The notes under the pieces: generated by a model
Told to the model about the DNA's origin: nothing
The model's database searches: none
The model's input: only the letters and a program-made list of their open reading frames with translations
Made by a program: the position numbers and the translations under genes
Source: Molossus alvarezi
Taxonomy: Eukaryota > Chordata > Mammalia > Chiroptera > Molossidae
NCBI GenBank assembly: GCA_037176705.1
Contig: CM073888.1
Coordinates: forward strand, 44,646,810 to 44,710,809
Length of the DNA stretch: 64,000 nt
Reading direction: 5' to 3'
Shown here: piece by piece, positions 1 to 10,627 of the stretch
How positions within the stretch are numbered: position 1 is the stretch's first letter
Layout of the letters: every line of letters begins with the position of its first letter

Positions 1-321
1 TAGCATGGATAGGAGGACAACTACATGAGATGTAACATAGAAATCAGGAAAATCCTATATACAGTGGTATTAAGTAAGGACATTGTGTTCATAGAGGGAT
101 GACAGTCAATTACATCTGTGGTTACTAATCGATACCAGGTAACGCAATTCTGTGACACCCATTTTTCACACATCCTATGGAGCTTAGGACAAGCCACTGA
201 ACTATAATAATAACCCTAGAACTACTTTATTAAAACTCAGAAAGAAACATTTTTAAGGAATTTGTGCTTGGCATGATTATATTTATTTCTCACTGAAACA
301 ATATTTTTAAAAAACAATTAC

Positions 322-617
322 CCAGCCTTGGATGGTGTACTCAGTGGTTAGTGCATCAGCCCACACACCGATGGCTCTCGGGTTCAATTCTTGGTCAAGG
401 GCATGTACCTGGGTTGCAGGCTCAATCCCCGGCCCCAGTCTGGATGTGGGCAGGAGGGAACCAATCCATGTGTCTCTCATATTGATGTTTCTTGCCCCCC
501 TCTTTTTTTCTCTCTCCCTCTACCACTCTCTCTCCCTCTCCCCCTCCCTCCTTCCCTTTCACTCTCTCTAAAAATCAATGGGAAAATATCCTCTAGTGAG
601 GATTAACAAAAATAAAT
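322..617 (+). mobile_element. Ves SINE, GTGAGGAT-tail subtype
   Basis: tRNA-like head with a CTCAGTGGTTAG box A and a GGTTCAATTC box B, a pyrimidine-rich body, and a tail AAATCAATGG...GTGAGGATT then an A-rich end. Flanks repeat AAAACAATTA...CCCA on both sides (TSD). Confidence 0.9.
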
Positions 618-1068
618 AAAAACAATTATTACCCATTTTAAACCACCATAATAGGGAAAACTACTATATTAATTTCCTGTTCCTAATGTAATACTATCAC
701 AAACTTGGTGGTATTAAACAACACAAATGCATTCTCTTACAGTTGTGGAGTACAGAAGTCTGAAATGGATATCACGGCTAAAATCGAGGTATCAGCAGGC
801 CTGCATTCCTTCTGGACTTTTTCTGCCTCACTTTTCCATTTTTAAGGACTTTGTGATTACCTTGGACCCACCAGATGATCCAAAATCATCTCTCTGTTTT
901 AAAGTCAGCTAATTAGCAAACAACTTTAACTCCATCTGCAACTTTAGTTCCCCTTTTTCATGTAATGATATAATGTAACATATTCACAGGTCAGATATCT
1001 TTTGAGAACCATTAGTCTGCCTACCCCAACTTTAACCAAGGTTATAGTAGATTGTGCAAGATGGACAA

Positions 1069-1166
1069 TCTATCAACAGTGCTGAAATCTTAGATTTTTT
1101 TCAGCACACTTGTGCAATATCTATAAAGGTGCTAAACAAATCTAAGATTTCAGCACTGTTGATAGA
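1069..1166. repeat. Foldback hairpin element, 29-bp perfect arms
   Basis: Positions 1069-1097 are the exact reverse complement of 1138-1166, with a 40-base loop between them. TA dinucleotides sit at the outer ends (CTATCAAC...GTTGATAG), so it may be a 90-bp TA-flanked MITE (about 1073-1162). Its family is not recognised. The RNA of either strand would fold into a miRNA-precursor-sized stem. Confidence 0.75.
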
Positions 1167-2211
1167 CTGAATGTGCATAAAGCATGACCAAATAAATTGG
1201 TAAGCCTTTTTGTAGGATTCTTGGCTCAGGGGAGCCTAGGGACCTCTAGTGTACTTTTCAGATTCTAAAGAAGGATATTTAACAACTACTGAAATGCATA
1301 TACTATCTCTTTTTGGGAAAAGTAACAATATCCTAAAATCACAACTTTTTGTCAAAATAATAAATGTTTACCAGACACTAGAAAAAGCTGAGCATTTAAT
1401 GTTTCTTTTAAAACATTTGGTAAAGGAAAATTTAATTTTTTAACATTTTAATTCAAGGTAAAGGAAATAAATAGTGGCAGTAAAAGAAAAGGCAATTTTA
1501 CTTCCCAACTTTTACTTTAAAAAAAAAAAAAGAAAAAGAAATTTTCACTGTGATGTTATCCCACAGAGGTATTTTAAGTAGGGAAGAAAAAGGAGCGAGA
1601 GAGAGAATATTTTTCCATTAATTTTATTCTCTTCTTACAGACCATTCTAAACAAGCTATGATTCTCTTGGCAAACAGCCCCATCAAGATTCTCACCAACC
1701 TCTCCCTTGGGAAACACAGAGACTCAGACAAGGGAGAAAAAAACAAGACTAGACACCTGTCCCCAGTGGAAAAAAAGGAAGAACACACCTGGAGAGCAGC
1801 TCAGACAAAGGGAACCAAGGAGGGGAACCAGTAATTGGAGAGGAGGGACTGCATCCAATCTGTTGGTGGTTTATAAGGTAAATCTATTTCTGAGTAAAGG
1901 GATACAGTAGCAGCACACTACAAACTGGGACAAGGCGTGGCTGTGCCAGATTGTATCTCCTTCAAGGCTCCACTCTGATGACAGTACCACCAAGGATGTT
2001 TTTCCAGCATGACCTGAGCCCAGTTTGGATCAAGTGACATGCCTGAGATTGCCAGACGTCTGTGCGCATCTCATTAATGCATTAATCCATTCACTTATTC
2101 ATACTGAGCAAAAACATGCTCTAAATGTTGATTTTTTTTAAAAAAAAAAGTAAACAAGGCATAACAGCACTTACCACATTGCATTTATTTGCATTGCTGT
2201 TGGCTTTGTCT

Positions 2212-2290
2212 CTAGGAAGGAACCCTGTTTCATTTTTGCATCATTGTATAGCACAGTGCCTAGCAAGCCTGTGCTGAATGAATGAATGAC
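2212..2290 (+). repeat. L2-like ancient LINE 3' end
   Basis: Contains the motifs AGCACAGTGCCTAGCA and TGAATGAATGAATG, typical of mammalian-wide L2-type 3' ends. Assigned by motif memory only. Confidence 0.45.
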
Positions 2291-2549
2291 TTTAAAGCAT
2301 ACTTTTGATAAGAGGCTATGTTCTCAAATCTGTAGCCCTATTAGGGCGAGTGGGGTGTGTGTGTGTGTGATGAGAACGGGTAGGGTTATACAGAGTGCAT
2401 ACAAGCAATCCACAGTTTCTCTAGGCGGCTACTAGTGCTGAAGTTAAAAAAAAGTTCAGGAGTCCAGGGAGGGAAGGGGAAGGTCTTCTTCCTCCTTTTC
2501 CTTCACAGTGTGGGAGGGTGGGATTGGGGGACACAAGAAGTGGGGTTCT

Positions 2550-3180
2550 GGCGAACCCGACTACGCGCCGCGCTCCTCACCAGGTCAATGGCCACGACGT
2601 CCCGCAGCGCCACGACTTGCCGGATAGACTTGGGCGGGTTCTCGGTCAGGTAGATGAGCTGGTCGCTGAGGACCAAGTACTTTAAAGTATGCTTCTCCGA
2701 GTCGGACACCACAATGCATGGCTCGTAGGCGCGGATGGCGTCGTAGACCTCAGGTGCCAGGTGTCTGCGCAGGAACGCGTCCAGGCGACTGTTGGTACGT
2801 GCCGGGAAGCCGGACCCCGCAGGGCTGGCCATGCGGGGCACCCGCAGCCGGGCACAGTGCTGGGGACGGCGGACGCCTCTGCCCAGCCCCGCCTCCGCGC
2901 CGCCCTGGGTGGAACCCACGCGCGCCACAAAGCCGCTGGCCTCACGGCTGCCACGCACCACCCAGGCGCAAGGAGCCCGGGGGGCGGGGGCAACTTTGGA
3001 GGTAGACTCCTGAGTCTGGTTACCCGGAGCCCTCCTCCCGGTCAGCCCTCCCTCCAATCCTCATCCCAACCTCAGACAAGTAGGCAGGGTGAGACGCAGG
3101 TCCTTCCACTTGGCCAAACACTTGGGAGCTGCGTGGGGCCCTCCGCCCAGCCTGTCCACACCCCAGGCTACCCAGCAATT
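2550..3180. promoter_or_regulatory. C12orf56: CpG island / C12orf56 promoter region
   Basis: GC- and CpG-rich block over the first C12orf56 exon and its upstream flank, in otherwise AT-rich sequence. Transcription would leave it leftward on the minus strand. I could not fix the start site. The open frames on both strands here follow from GC richness. Confidence 0.7.
2581..2832 (-). CDS. C12orf56: C12orf56 orthologue, first coding exon (partial gene)
   Basis: Minus-strand exon of 84 codons starting MASPAGSGFPARTNSRLDAF and ending in VVAIDL, directly followed by a GTGAGG donor (plus-strand 2580 downward). The start is the methionine at 2832-2830. The frame stays open upstream to 3057, but that part is GC-rich, of low complexity and unlike the family. 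I recognise the segment (DAFLRRHLAPEVYDAIRAYE, then a LVLSDQLIYLTENPPKSIRQ block) as the N-terminus of human C12orf56, recalled from memory. Its position left of and divergent from XPOT matches human 12q14. Function is not established. The remaining exons lie beyond the left edge. Confidence 0.9.
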
Positions 3181-4105
3181 GCGGACCATGCCACTCCTTA
3201 CAAACTGTATTGAAGCAGCACTTCTCATCTGATTTCTGTTAGAAACTTAAATGAGATGGAATTTACCGATTTATATTTTTATATAGGCAGAACAATCCTA
3301 CATCCCTAGTAAGACCTATTACAAAGATTTAGCATTTGATTATAACATTGCGTGCAATAGCTCTATACTTTTAATGAGTATAAACATAGATAGATCTTTC
3401 TCCAACCAGCTAAAAGCTTTCTGAGAGAAAAGAATCCTATCATAAATTGATTGGGCACAGCCAAGGCTACCTAATGGATATACCTGCGGTTTCGATGCTC
3501 AGGACAAGCCCTTGGAGACAGCTGCAGTTCAAACTGTGAATGATGAATGAATGGGTGAGGACTGCATCTTGAACAATTAAAGTGTATAGGTTTGGGAATG
3601 GTGTTTGCACAGCCTTGAGGCTGCAGGGTAGTAAAAGTACTGCTTAGGTTTGATAGAACAGGAATAACGTTATAAATTAGATGGATGAGAAGAGTATAGC
3701 AGGAGATTGCTTCCAATAATCCTAGGTTAGAACTTTGATTTTAGTTTCAAATCCTAAAAAAGTCATTCACCCTCCTCATTTACCCAAAGACCTGGTAATG
3801 AAAACACTATATATATTTAATTTCTTTTTCCTCCATCTATCCACAACCCAGAATCAAAATATATATCTTTTATTGAAAGTTATGGTCTCCTTTTCCTCAT
3901 ATACTATGTTGTAAGCCATTTCAAATTATTTCTGGAAAGAGGGTATAAATAAATTTAAACGCACAAACAGATATTGTACACTAAATCGTTACCAAAGGGA
4001 ACGGAGGCGAAATGTTTTCAGTCTGGCTAAACAAGTCTGAGGAACTAACTCAATAGCAGCAAAGAAACTAGGACAGGAGAGGCTGTGTTCGGTGAGTAAA
4101 GAGAG

Positions 4106-4121
4106 CAGTGCCACCTGCTGG
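4106..4121 (-). promoter_or_regulatory. CTCF consensus motif
   Basis: The minus strand reads CCAGCAGGTGGCACTG, matching the CTCF core CCASYAGRKGGCRS at every position. It lies about 1.3 kb upstream of the C12orf56 start codon, between the divergent C12orf56 and XPOT promoters, where an insulator is plausible. Confidence 0.55.
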
Positions 4122-4415
4122 CAAGATCTTAAATGACCTGGCAGCTAAAATTTTCTTAGAATCCGATCATACACCTGACTCTTCAGAACTTCAGAACTGA
4201 ATGAAGTGAGCTCCAAGGGCGAAGATTATTTCCTCTAAAGTCTAGTCCCTATCTAAACCACTATAGACAGAGTTTGTTACCTCAAACCAACAGAAGGCAA
4301 AGGCTCTTCACCTTTTCCAAATAGCCATACCTCACAAGAGCTGTTGACAGGGAAATGGCTATATCAGAGGTGGAATGGGAGACCCAAGTTTGGGAAAAGG
4401 CCTCACTCCAGGCTG

Positions 4416-4625
4416 CTATTCAGTGTGTCTCAGGCTTCCTACTCCATACTCAGGACTAAGAGAAACAGAATGTCTGGACATTCCAGAAAAGATAAGCATA
4501 CCTGATCTATCTGCCAAGAAGCCCATCAAAAATGAGCTTTGGGTGACAAGGGTTTAACAGAGGTTAAGATGAAGCACATGAAGAGGGGAATTTAACACAG
4601 GGATTGATGACTAATGACCTCAGTT
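4416..4625 (+). repeat. Ancient interspersed repeat, copy A
   Basis: Clearly resembles 6045-6260 in the same orientation. Shared blocks in order: CTCAGGCTTCCT, AGAGAAAC, TCTGCCAAGAA, AATGAGCTTT, GGTGACAA, a TTAAC-rich stretch and GAAGCA. Family not identified. It may be an old LTR or DNA transposon present twice. Confidence 0.55.
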
Positions 4626-4734
4626 AAACTTTTAACTTTGTGGCACACAGAGAAGGCAGTATCATGGTTTCTAGGCACTCTGTGTTCTGCACTGTTGCCA
4701 AAGTAACAGCAAAGTTCAGATTCTAGGAAAGGGG

Positions 4735-4985
4735 TTTAATATAGGAGAAAGATCACTGGATTTGAAGTCAGAAGAACTAGATTAGAGTGCTAATTGCATT
4801 GTTAACTATCTGAGATTTTTGGAAAGTCACTCAACAATTTTGAGCCTCAGTTTTATCATCCTTAAAATGAAACTACTAATATTTTCCCTGGCAATCAAAG
4901 AGTGGTGTGAGGAGCAAAGGCAGTGATATGTGAATTCTAAAAGCACTATAGACATACAAAGTATCTACAGCCCCTTACCTTTTGG
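4735..4985 (+). repeat. MIR SINE
   Basis: Shows the MIR core order: GAAGTCAGA head, AGTCACT, GAGCCTCAGTTTTATCATC and AAAATGAAA. Old and diverged. Confidence 0.7.
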
Positions 4986-5234
4986 TAAACTTTATGTGAA
5001 TAGTTAACATAAATACACCTGAGATGGACACTTACTTCTTATCTTCTAAGTCTGCCCAAGCTCAAGAACCATTTGGTAAATATCTTGTCTAATCAAGCAC
5101 CTAATAGATGTCTCTTGATAAAACTATCAAAATAAATGGAACATTACTTACCTGGAACTAATCCTCAAAGGTACTCTCCCTACCAGGAGAACTTTCACCA
5201 GAAGAACAGAGGAACTTTAGATCAATTCAGTTAT

Positions 5235-5445
5235 TTTGAAAGGACAATTATGAAGAATCAGGTGACCCGGGTTCAAATTCTGTTTCTCACATTCAGTAGC
5301 TAAATGGTCTTGAACAAATTATTTTAATCTCTCTATGCCTCAGTTTCCCCATCTGTAAAATGAAGTAATAGTACCAACCCCATAGGGATATTATGAGAAT
5401 TAACAATATTTCTAAAGTACTTAGAAAAGGTACCTGAGTATAGAG
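5235..5445 (+). repeat. MIR SINE
   Basis: Contains GGGTTCAAATTCTG, then CTCAGTTTCCCCATCTGTAA and ATGAAGTAATAGTACC, the diagnostic MIR core. Confidence 0.8.
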
Positions 5446-6044
5446 TATATCTTAGTATAAATACTATATAAGTGCCTTAAAAATAAATTGAACAAGTATA
5501 TGATTTCCTAGTACATATATAGTTATTTGGTTTCCCATAAACAAAGTAATATCAAATTTTGTATTGCATGCTAGCCTAACTTATTAAACTTTAGATTAAT
5601 GCTCAGGACAAAAGTCTAATCTATATGCACACACATACAAACAAAAGAATAGCACTGTACTTTTTGTTGTTGTTGCATTTTTTATAGGGAAATGACCAGT
5701 GGGCCATAGGTCATAGGAACTCTATAAAGATTTCAAACTAGAAATCTTTCATTGAATCTATGGGATCCCAAGTGTCCCATCTCTCAACCTGAAACTAAAG
5801 ATAGACAATATGCATAGAAAGATACTTGAAATCTGTAATAGGTAAATAGAACCTGAATTTTGAAAGGTGTCTGAATTAGGAATCTCTTGGTATTTCTACT
5901 TAGTATTAATGTATACTGACCATTTAAGTATCTATGATTCGCAATCAACTGATATATGGAGAAGAGATGTCATTATAATGAAGTTGAAGGGACTACGCAG
6001 ATGCTTTGGATTTTAAAAAGCTGTTTCTTTTCTTACATAATGCT

Positions 6045-6260
6045 GTAATGCTCCGCCTCGCCTCAGGCTTCCTGCTTCACGCCCACTTCCTCTGAGAGAA
6101 ACCAATGAATGGCCTAGAACCAATAAAGATAGCTTTCCTGACCTGTTTTTCAACTTCTTTCTCTGCCAAGAAACTCATCATGAATGAGCTTTAGGTGACA
6201 ATGGCACTAGGCTTAACAAGCATTAAAACGAAGCATAAGAAGAGAATTTCACACTGGACT
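6045..6260 (+). repeat. Ancient interspersed repeat, copy B
   Basis: Same-orientation homologue of the segment at 4416-4625, about 1.6 kb away. Small gaps and point changes separate the copies. Confidence 0.55.
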
Positions 6261-6574
6261 CAGTAGTTATCAGCTCAAAATTATATTATTTTTGGTTCCA
6301 TTTTATACATTTCACAAATCTACCCAGAAGTTATTATTCATAAACAGAATCAGGAAAATACTTATTTTCAGTTTTCAAGAATTGACTAATAGGTAAGATA
6401 ACCACACAAATTTAATACAAGACAAGAACATATTAAAATATATTAATGACATAAGAGTGGTTAACAAAAAACAAGCAGCATCAAAGAAATGATCAAACAA
6501 GACTGGCTGAGGATATCTGGAAACACTTCATGAGGGAGGTAGCATTCAACAAATACTCAAAGAGTGAATGATAC

Positions 6575-7467
6575 TATTTTTTCTTCCTTTTATTATAGTC
6601 AGTTTTAAAAGATTAATTATTTTTAAATTTCACCCATTCCCCTACCCCCTCCTCTTTGGTAACCACAATTGTTCTGTATGTATGGGTCTGTTTCACTTTT
6701 GTTTTGTTTATTCATTTGTCTTTTTTTTTTTTTTTTTTTTTTTAGATTCCACATATAAGTGAAATCATATGGTATTTGTCTCTCTTTATCTGATTTATTT
6801 CCCTTACCATAATGTTCTCTAGGTGCACCTATGTTGTCACAAATGGCAAGATTTTATTCTTTTTTATTTCCGAGTAATAGTCCAGTGTGTGTGTGTGTGT
6901 GTGTTTGTGTGTCCGTGCGCACACGCCACATCTTTATCCATTAATTTACTGAGAGACACCTAGGTTGCTTCCATATCCTGGCTGTTGTAAATAATGCTGC
7001 AATGAACAGAAGTGTTCATTTTCGTATCTTTTTGAATTAATGTTTTTGTTTTCTTTAGTCATATGGCAGCTCTATTTTTAATTTTTTGAGGAATCTTCAT
7101 ACTGTTTTCCATAATGGCTGCACTAATTCAGTCCCACCAGCAGTGCATGAGGGTACCCTTTTCACCATATCCTTAGCAGCACTTGTTATTTGTTGATTTT
7201 TTTTTTATGATAGCCATGCTGACAGGTGTGAGGTGATATCTTATTGTGGTTTTAATTTGCATTTCCCTGATGTCCATCTGTATGTCCTCTTCAGTGAAAT
7301 GTCTATTCAGGTCCTCTGCCCATTTTTTAATTGGATTTTTTATTTTTTGTTGTTAAGTTGTATGAGTTCCTTATATATTTTGGATATTAATCCCTTATCA
7401 GATGGATCATTTGTGAATATCTCCTCCCACTCAGCAGGTTGTCTAGTCAGTTTTTTGTTTTTTTTCC
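6575..7467 (-). mobile_element. L1 LINE fragment, ORF2 C-terminus and 3' UTR
   Basis: Antisense copy of a mammalian L1 3' part. On the plus strand it reads CATATAAGTGAAATCATATG, then CATATCCTGGCTGTTGTAAA, GTGTGAGGTGATATCTTATT and CCTCTGCCCATTTTTTAATT. Broken by stops and indels. A (TG)n run sits inside (6886-6912). Two Ves SINEs follow at its right end. Confidence 0.9.
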
Positions 7468-7704
7468 TATCCTCACCTGAGGACATTTTTTATTTATCTT
7501 CAAATAGAGTGGGAGGGAGAGAGGGAGGAAGAGAGAGAGAGAAACATCAATGTGAGAGACACATCAACTGGTCACCACCTACACAACCCCAACTGGGGCC
7601 ATGGACAAACTGCAACCAAGGTACGTGCCCTTAGCGGGAACCGAACCCAGGTCTCTCTGGTCCACGGACCGACACTCGAACCACTGAGCCAAACTGGCCA
7701 GGGC
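7468..7704 (-). mobile_element. Ves SINE, GTGAGGAT-tail subtype
   Basis: Minus-strand element from the CCTCACCTGAGG tail to AAACTGGCCAGGGC. Flanked on both sides by TCTAGTCAGTTTTTT, which recurs a third time after the next SINE. Confidence 0.92.
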
Positions 7705-7730
7705 TCTAGTCAGTTTTTTTGGGTTTTTTT

Positions 7731-7957
7731 TCATCCTTACCCAAGGACATTTTTGCATTTATTTTCAGATAGAGTGGGAGGGGTGGAGAGAGAAACATCG
7801 ATGTGAGAGAGACATACCGAGTGGTTGCCACCCACCCAACCCCAACCAGGGCCAGGGACAAACTGCAACCAAGGCACATGCCCTTAGCCGGAACCAAACC
7901 CGGGACTCTCCGGTCTGCAGGCCAACTCTCTAACCACTGAGCAAAACTGGCCAGGGC
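7731..7957 (-). mobile_element. Ves SINE, GTGAGGAT-tail subtype (second insertion at the same site)
   Basis: Minus-strand copy ending in ACTGGCCAGGGC at 7957. It is followed by CTCTAGTCAGTTTTTT, the same target sequence that flanks the preceding SINE. Confidence 0.92.
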
Positions 7958-8177
7958 TCTAGTCAGTTTTTTACATGTTTTTTCTGATTAACAAAGTACT
8001 ATGTGGAGTAATGGATAAATTTATTTCAATGAAGCTGCTTCATTATATCCAGGAGAGAAGTTTTGAAGGTCTAATCTAAGATAGAAGTAAGAAAAGGAAC
8101 AGAAAAGATAGATATGATAATGAGACAGTATATGGACTTGGGCCTGGGAATGAGGGCTGGGAAGCCAAGACCAGCTG

Positions 8178-8910
8178 GTGATAAACTGACCACAAAAAAT
8201 GTCACCACTTTCTACTCAAAAAGGCAGAGGTGTTTGATTTTATCTCCCTTCAAACTGCCTGCTTAAACTACTAACCTACTTGCACAGTTCATCAAAGCTT
8301 GACCACTATACGACCTTCCTGGGATAGTGGTAATGAGCAACATCACCATCTTGCTCCCACAGAGAAGGTGCAGAGATAGTTGCCAAACACCCAGACAGAA
8401 GGAGGAAGTAACCCCACCCCGACACAAAATTCCACTCCCTGGGACCCTTCATAAACCCGCCTTTTCTCTCTTTCTTTTTTTTTCCTTTATTGATTTTAGA
8501 GAGAGAGGAAGGAAGGAGAGATAGAAACATCGATGAGAGAGAACATCGACTGGCCGCCTCCTGCATGCCCCGCACTGGGAATTTGGCTCACAACCTGGGC
8601 ATGTGCCCTGACTGGGAATCAAACCGGCGACCTCCTGGTACATGGGTCGATGTTCAACCACTGAGCCACACCGGCCAGAAGCCCACCTTTTCAAAAAGCC
8701 CACATTTTCAAGCATGCCTGTTTCACCCCCAGTTTATAAAAGCAGCCAGGCAGATCCAGCTGCCGGGCCAGTGCAGAGGACCTCCCCTTCCTCTGTGCCA
8801 CTTCCCTTGTGCTAGAGCCTAAGCTTAATACAACCATCTGGAAATTTCTCTGGGATTTTCTCTTGATTTTTATCTTGGGGAACCCAAGAACCCTAGTGCT
8901 GGTTTTACAA
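8178..8910 (+). mobile_element. Probable LTR remnant, split by a SINE
   Basis: Region bounded by TG and CA, with a TATA-like TTTATAAAAGCAGCC near 8730 and a promoter/R-like layout. A Ves SINE (8467-8679) splits it. Boundaries and family are uncertain. No coding sequence is attached. Confidence 0.4.
8467..8679 (-). mobile_element. Ves SINE, CCCATGCACC subtype
   Basis: Minus-strand SINE from the TTTATTGATTTTAGAG tail to CACACCGGCCAG. The flanks CCCGCCTTTTC and CCCACCTTTTC are a near-perfect TSD. Confidence 0.92.
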
Positions 8911-9051
8911 TAGTCTGGTAATACAAATTGGGAGTACAAAATATTAGAACCAGTGATAGAAAATGGGAGGTCATATTCATAGAACTGAATGTTGAAACTG
9001 TAAAAATAGATAATTACTGAGTGAGTACAGAAAACAAATTCAGAAGGCAGC

Positions 9052-9563
9052 TGTAGGAGAGGGAAAAAATTTCCCCTTGTTTCCCCTCTCAGTTTTTCTA
9101 AGTGGTCTAAGAATTACATTGACGTGAGATATGAACAGAAGAAAATAAAACAAAACTTTAATAACATGTAGACTTTTTGTATACATGGGAGAAAGCCAGG
9201 AAAACACCAAAATGGTGGAAGTTACCACCTTAAATATCCTCAGCTAAAGAAAAAAAGATGCAGAGGGTGGGGAGAATCAGTTATGGGAGGTTAGGAAAAG
9301 CACAATAAATAAGAATAAGGTTATATAGATATAAATGTTGCTTTCTCCATTAATAAGAGGCTAGAAATTGAGTCATCCCCCTTCCTGGTTCACCCTTACA
9401 AATGGAGATTTCCCCTATATATGTATGCGTCCTTTAAAAAGAGTAACTTCTGCTTGGTTTTCAGAACTCCCCCAGGGTCTACTGATTCTTAAAAATAACC
9501 AGCTTAAAATAATCCTTATGACCAAGATACATATTTTGGGGTAACAAATTCTGCTCCCCTACA
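9052..9563. mobile_element. Solo LTR with 4-bp TSD
   Basis: Starts TGTAGGAG and ends CTCCCCTACA, short inverted termini of the TG...CA type. Both sides carry CAGC (9048-9051 and 9564-9567). 512 bp, no internal retroviral sequence adjacent, so recombination to a solo LTR is inferred. Family not named. Confidence 0.7.
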
Positions 9564-9706
9564 CAGCTATGGGGAAGACATGTTAAGAGAGCAAAAGGAG
9601 TGCAGTGAAGAAAACAAAGAAGAATGGTCATTTTTTTTGCTCGCAAAGGAGTTTGAGGATAACATAGCATCAGAAGTTAAAGAGAGGAGAGAATTTCAAG
9701 GAGGAA

Positions 9707-10262
9707 TGTGGTCCCCGAAAAGAAAGATTTATTTTATTTGAACCCTGAGAAGGAATTCATCCACTGAGATAGACTCCCCAAAGTCAACCGAGGGCCCCAA
9801 TTTTATAAATGATAACAGCCTCGTGCTTCTGACAAGTGCTTCTCACATACTCTGTATACTGGGAAGAATGTCAGATTGAACTCTAGGCTTCCTGTTCATT
9901 TACACAGATTGAATCAACAATTATAAGCGAGTTCCTGGCTTTGTCTTTTGGCCAATGGACTAAGACCTGTCCCCTCAATTAAAACTGCTCTATAGACAAA
10001 GCAGGAAACATACTGCTGACCAATCATGTCTGTGCAATTTGGACCAATCAGAAGTGTACAAATTTGGGTATCTCATTTATATAATATGGACCTAACTGGG
10101 AACCTGGTGGGAACTTTCTCTATAAAAGACAACCTCCCCTTTGTCTCCGCAGAACACAATTTAGGTTACTCCTTGAATCATTGTCTCCAGGGCTATAGTT
10201 CCTTTTGCTCAAATAAATGATTTTTATTCTTTATTACAGTATAAAATAAATTTTGGGTTACA
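9707..10262 (+). mobile_element. LTR of an endogenous retrovirus (solo)
   Basis: Begins TGTGGTCCCCG. Carries two GACCAATCA CCAAT boxes (near 10018 and 10043), a CTATAAAAG TATA box near 10120 and an AAATAAATGA poly(A) signal near 10211, in the order of a retroviral U3-R-U5. Ends near GGTTACA. I found no clear TSD, so the edges are approximate. Confidence 0.65.
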
Positions 10263-10450
10263 TCTAGAGCCACGAGTTCTAGCCCACCACTTACTAGCTA
10301 TGTGACTTAGGATACATTACTTAATATACATCTACTTTGGATAAAATGATGATGATGATAATGTTAATACCTGCTCCATCCTACAAGGTTAAGAGGAACA
10401 AATTAGAAAAGGTATCTGAAGGCATACTGTAAACCATAACATATGTTATC
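10263..10450 (+). repeat. MIR SINE
   Basis: Contains CACCACTTACTAGCTATGTG and later ATAATGTTAATACCTGCTCC, characteristic of MIR. It abuts the LTR on its left. Confidence 0.7.
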
Positions 10451-10627
10451 TATCATAATAATTTCAAGTACTGTGGGAACTGAAAGGGAATACATGGAAC
10501 ATGAACAAAATTTTATTGTAAGAAAGAGACCTCATCTTATTTATAGGAAGAAGAAGAACTGACCCAGTGCTATAGTTCTACAATGTCGTCATCTTTAATT
10601 GACCTTCATATGAGAGACAGAGGTGAG

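Larger units (their letters stand above)
1..2580 (-). other. C12orf56: C12orf56 intron 1 (3'-ward part truncated by window edge)
   Basis: Non-coding sequence downstream (minus sense) of the exon 1 donor. It holds a Ves SINE (322-617), a perfect foldback hairpin (1069-1166), an L2-like 3' end near 2212-2290 and a short (TG)n at about 2355-2370. No further C12orf56 exon was recognised. Confidence 0.7.

Noticed and set aside
332..606. SINE-borne open frames (also near 7552, 8449, 17157, 33743, 53738, 61540)
   Set aside because: All fall within Ves SINEs and consist of translated tRNA-like head and CT body.
2833..3057. 75-codon N-terminal extension of the C12orf56 frame
   Set aside because: Open only because of GC richness; low complexity and not part of the family N-terminus I know.
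2682..3213. Open frames overlapping C12orf56 exon 1 on the plus strand and in another minus frame
   Set aside because: Shadows of the GC-rich exon. Only the minus frame with MASPAGSG matches a known protein and ends at a proper donor.
6886..6912. (TG)n as a regulatory element
   Set aside because: Simple repeat inside a decayed L1. No support for function.
7233..7466. Open frame in L1 antisense sequence
   Set aside because: Lies on the non-coding strand of an L1 fragment.
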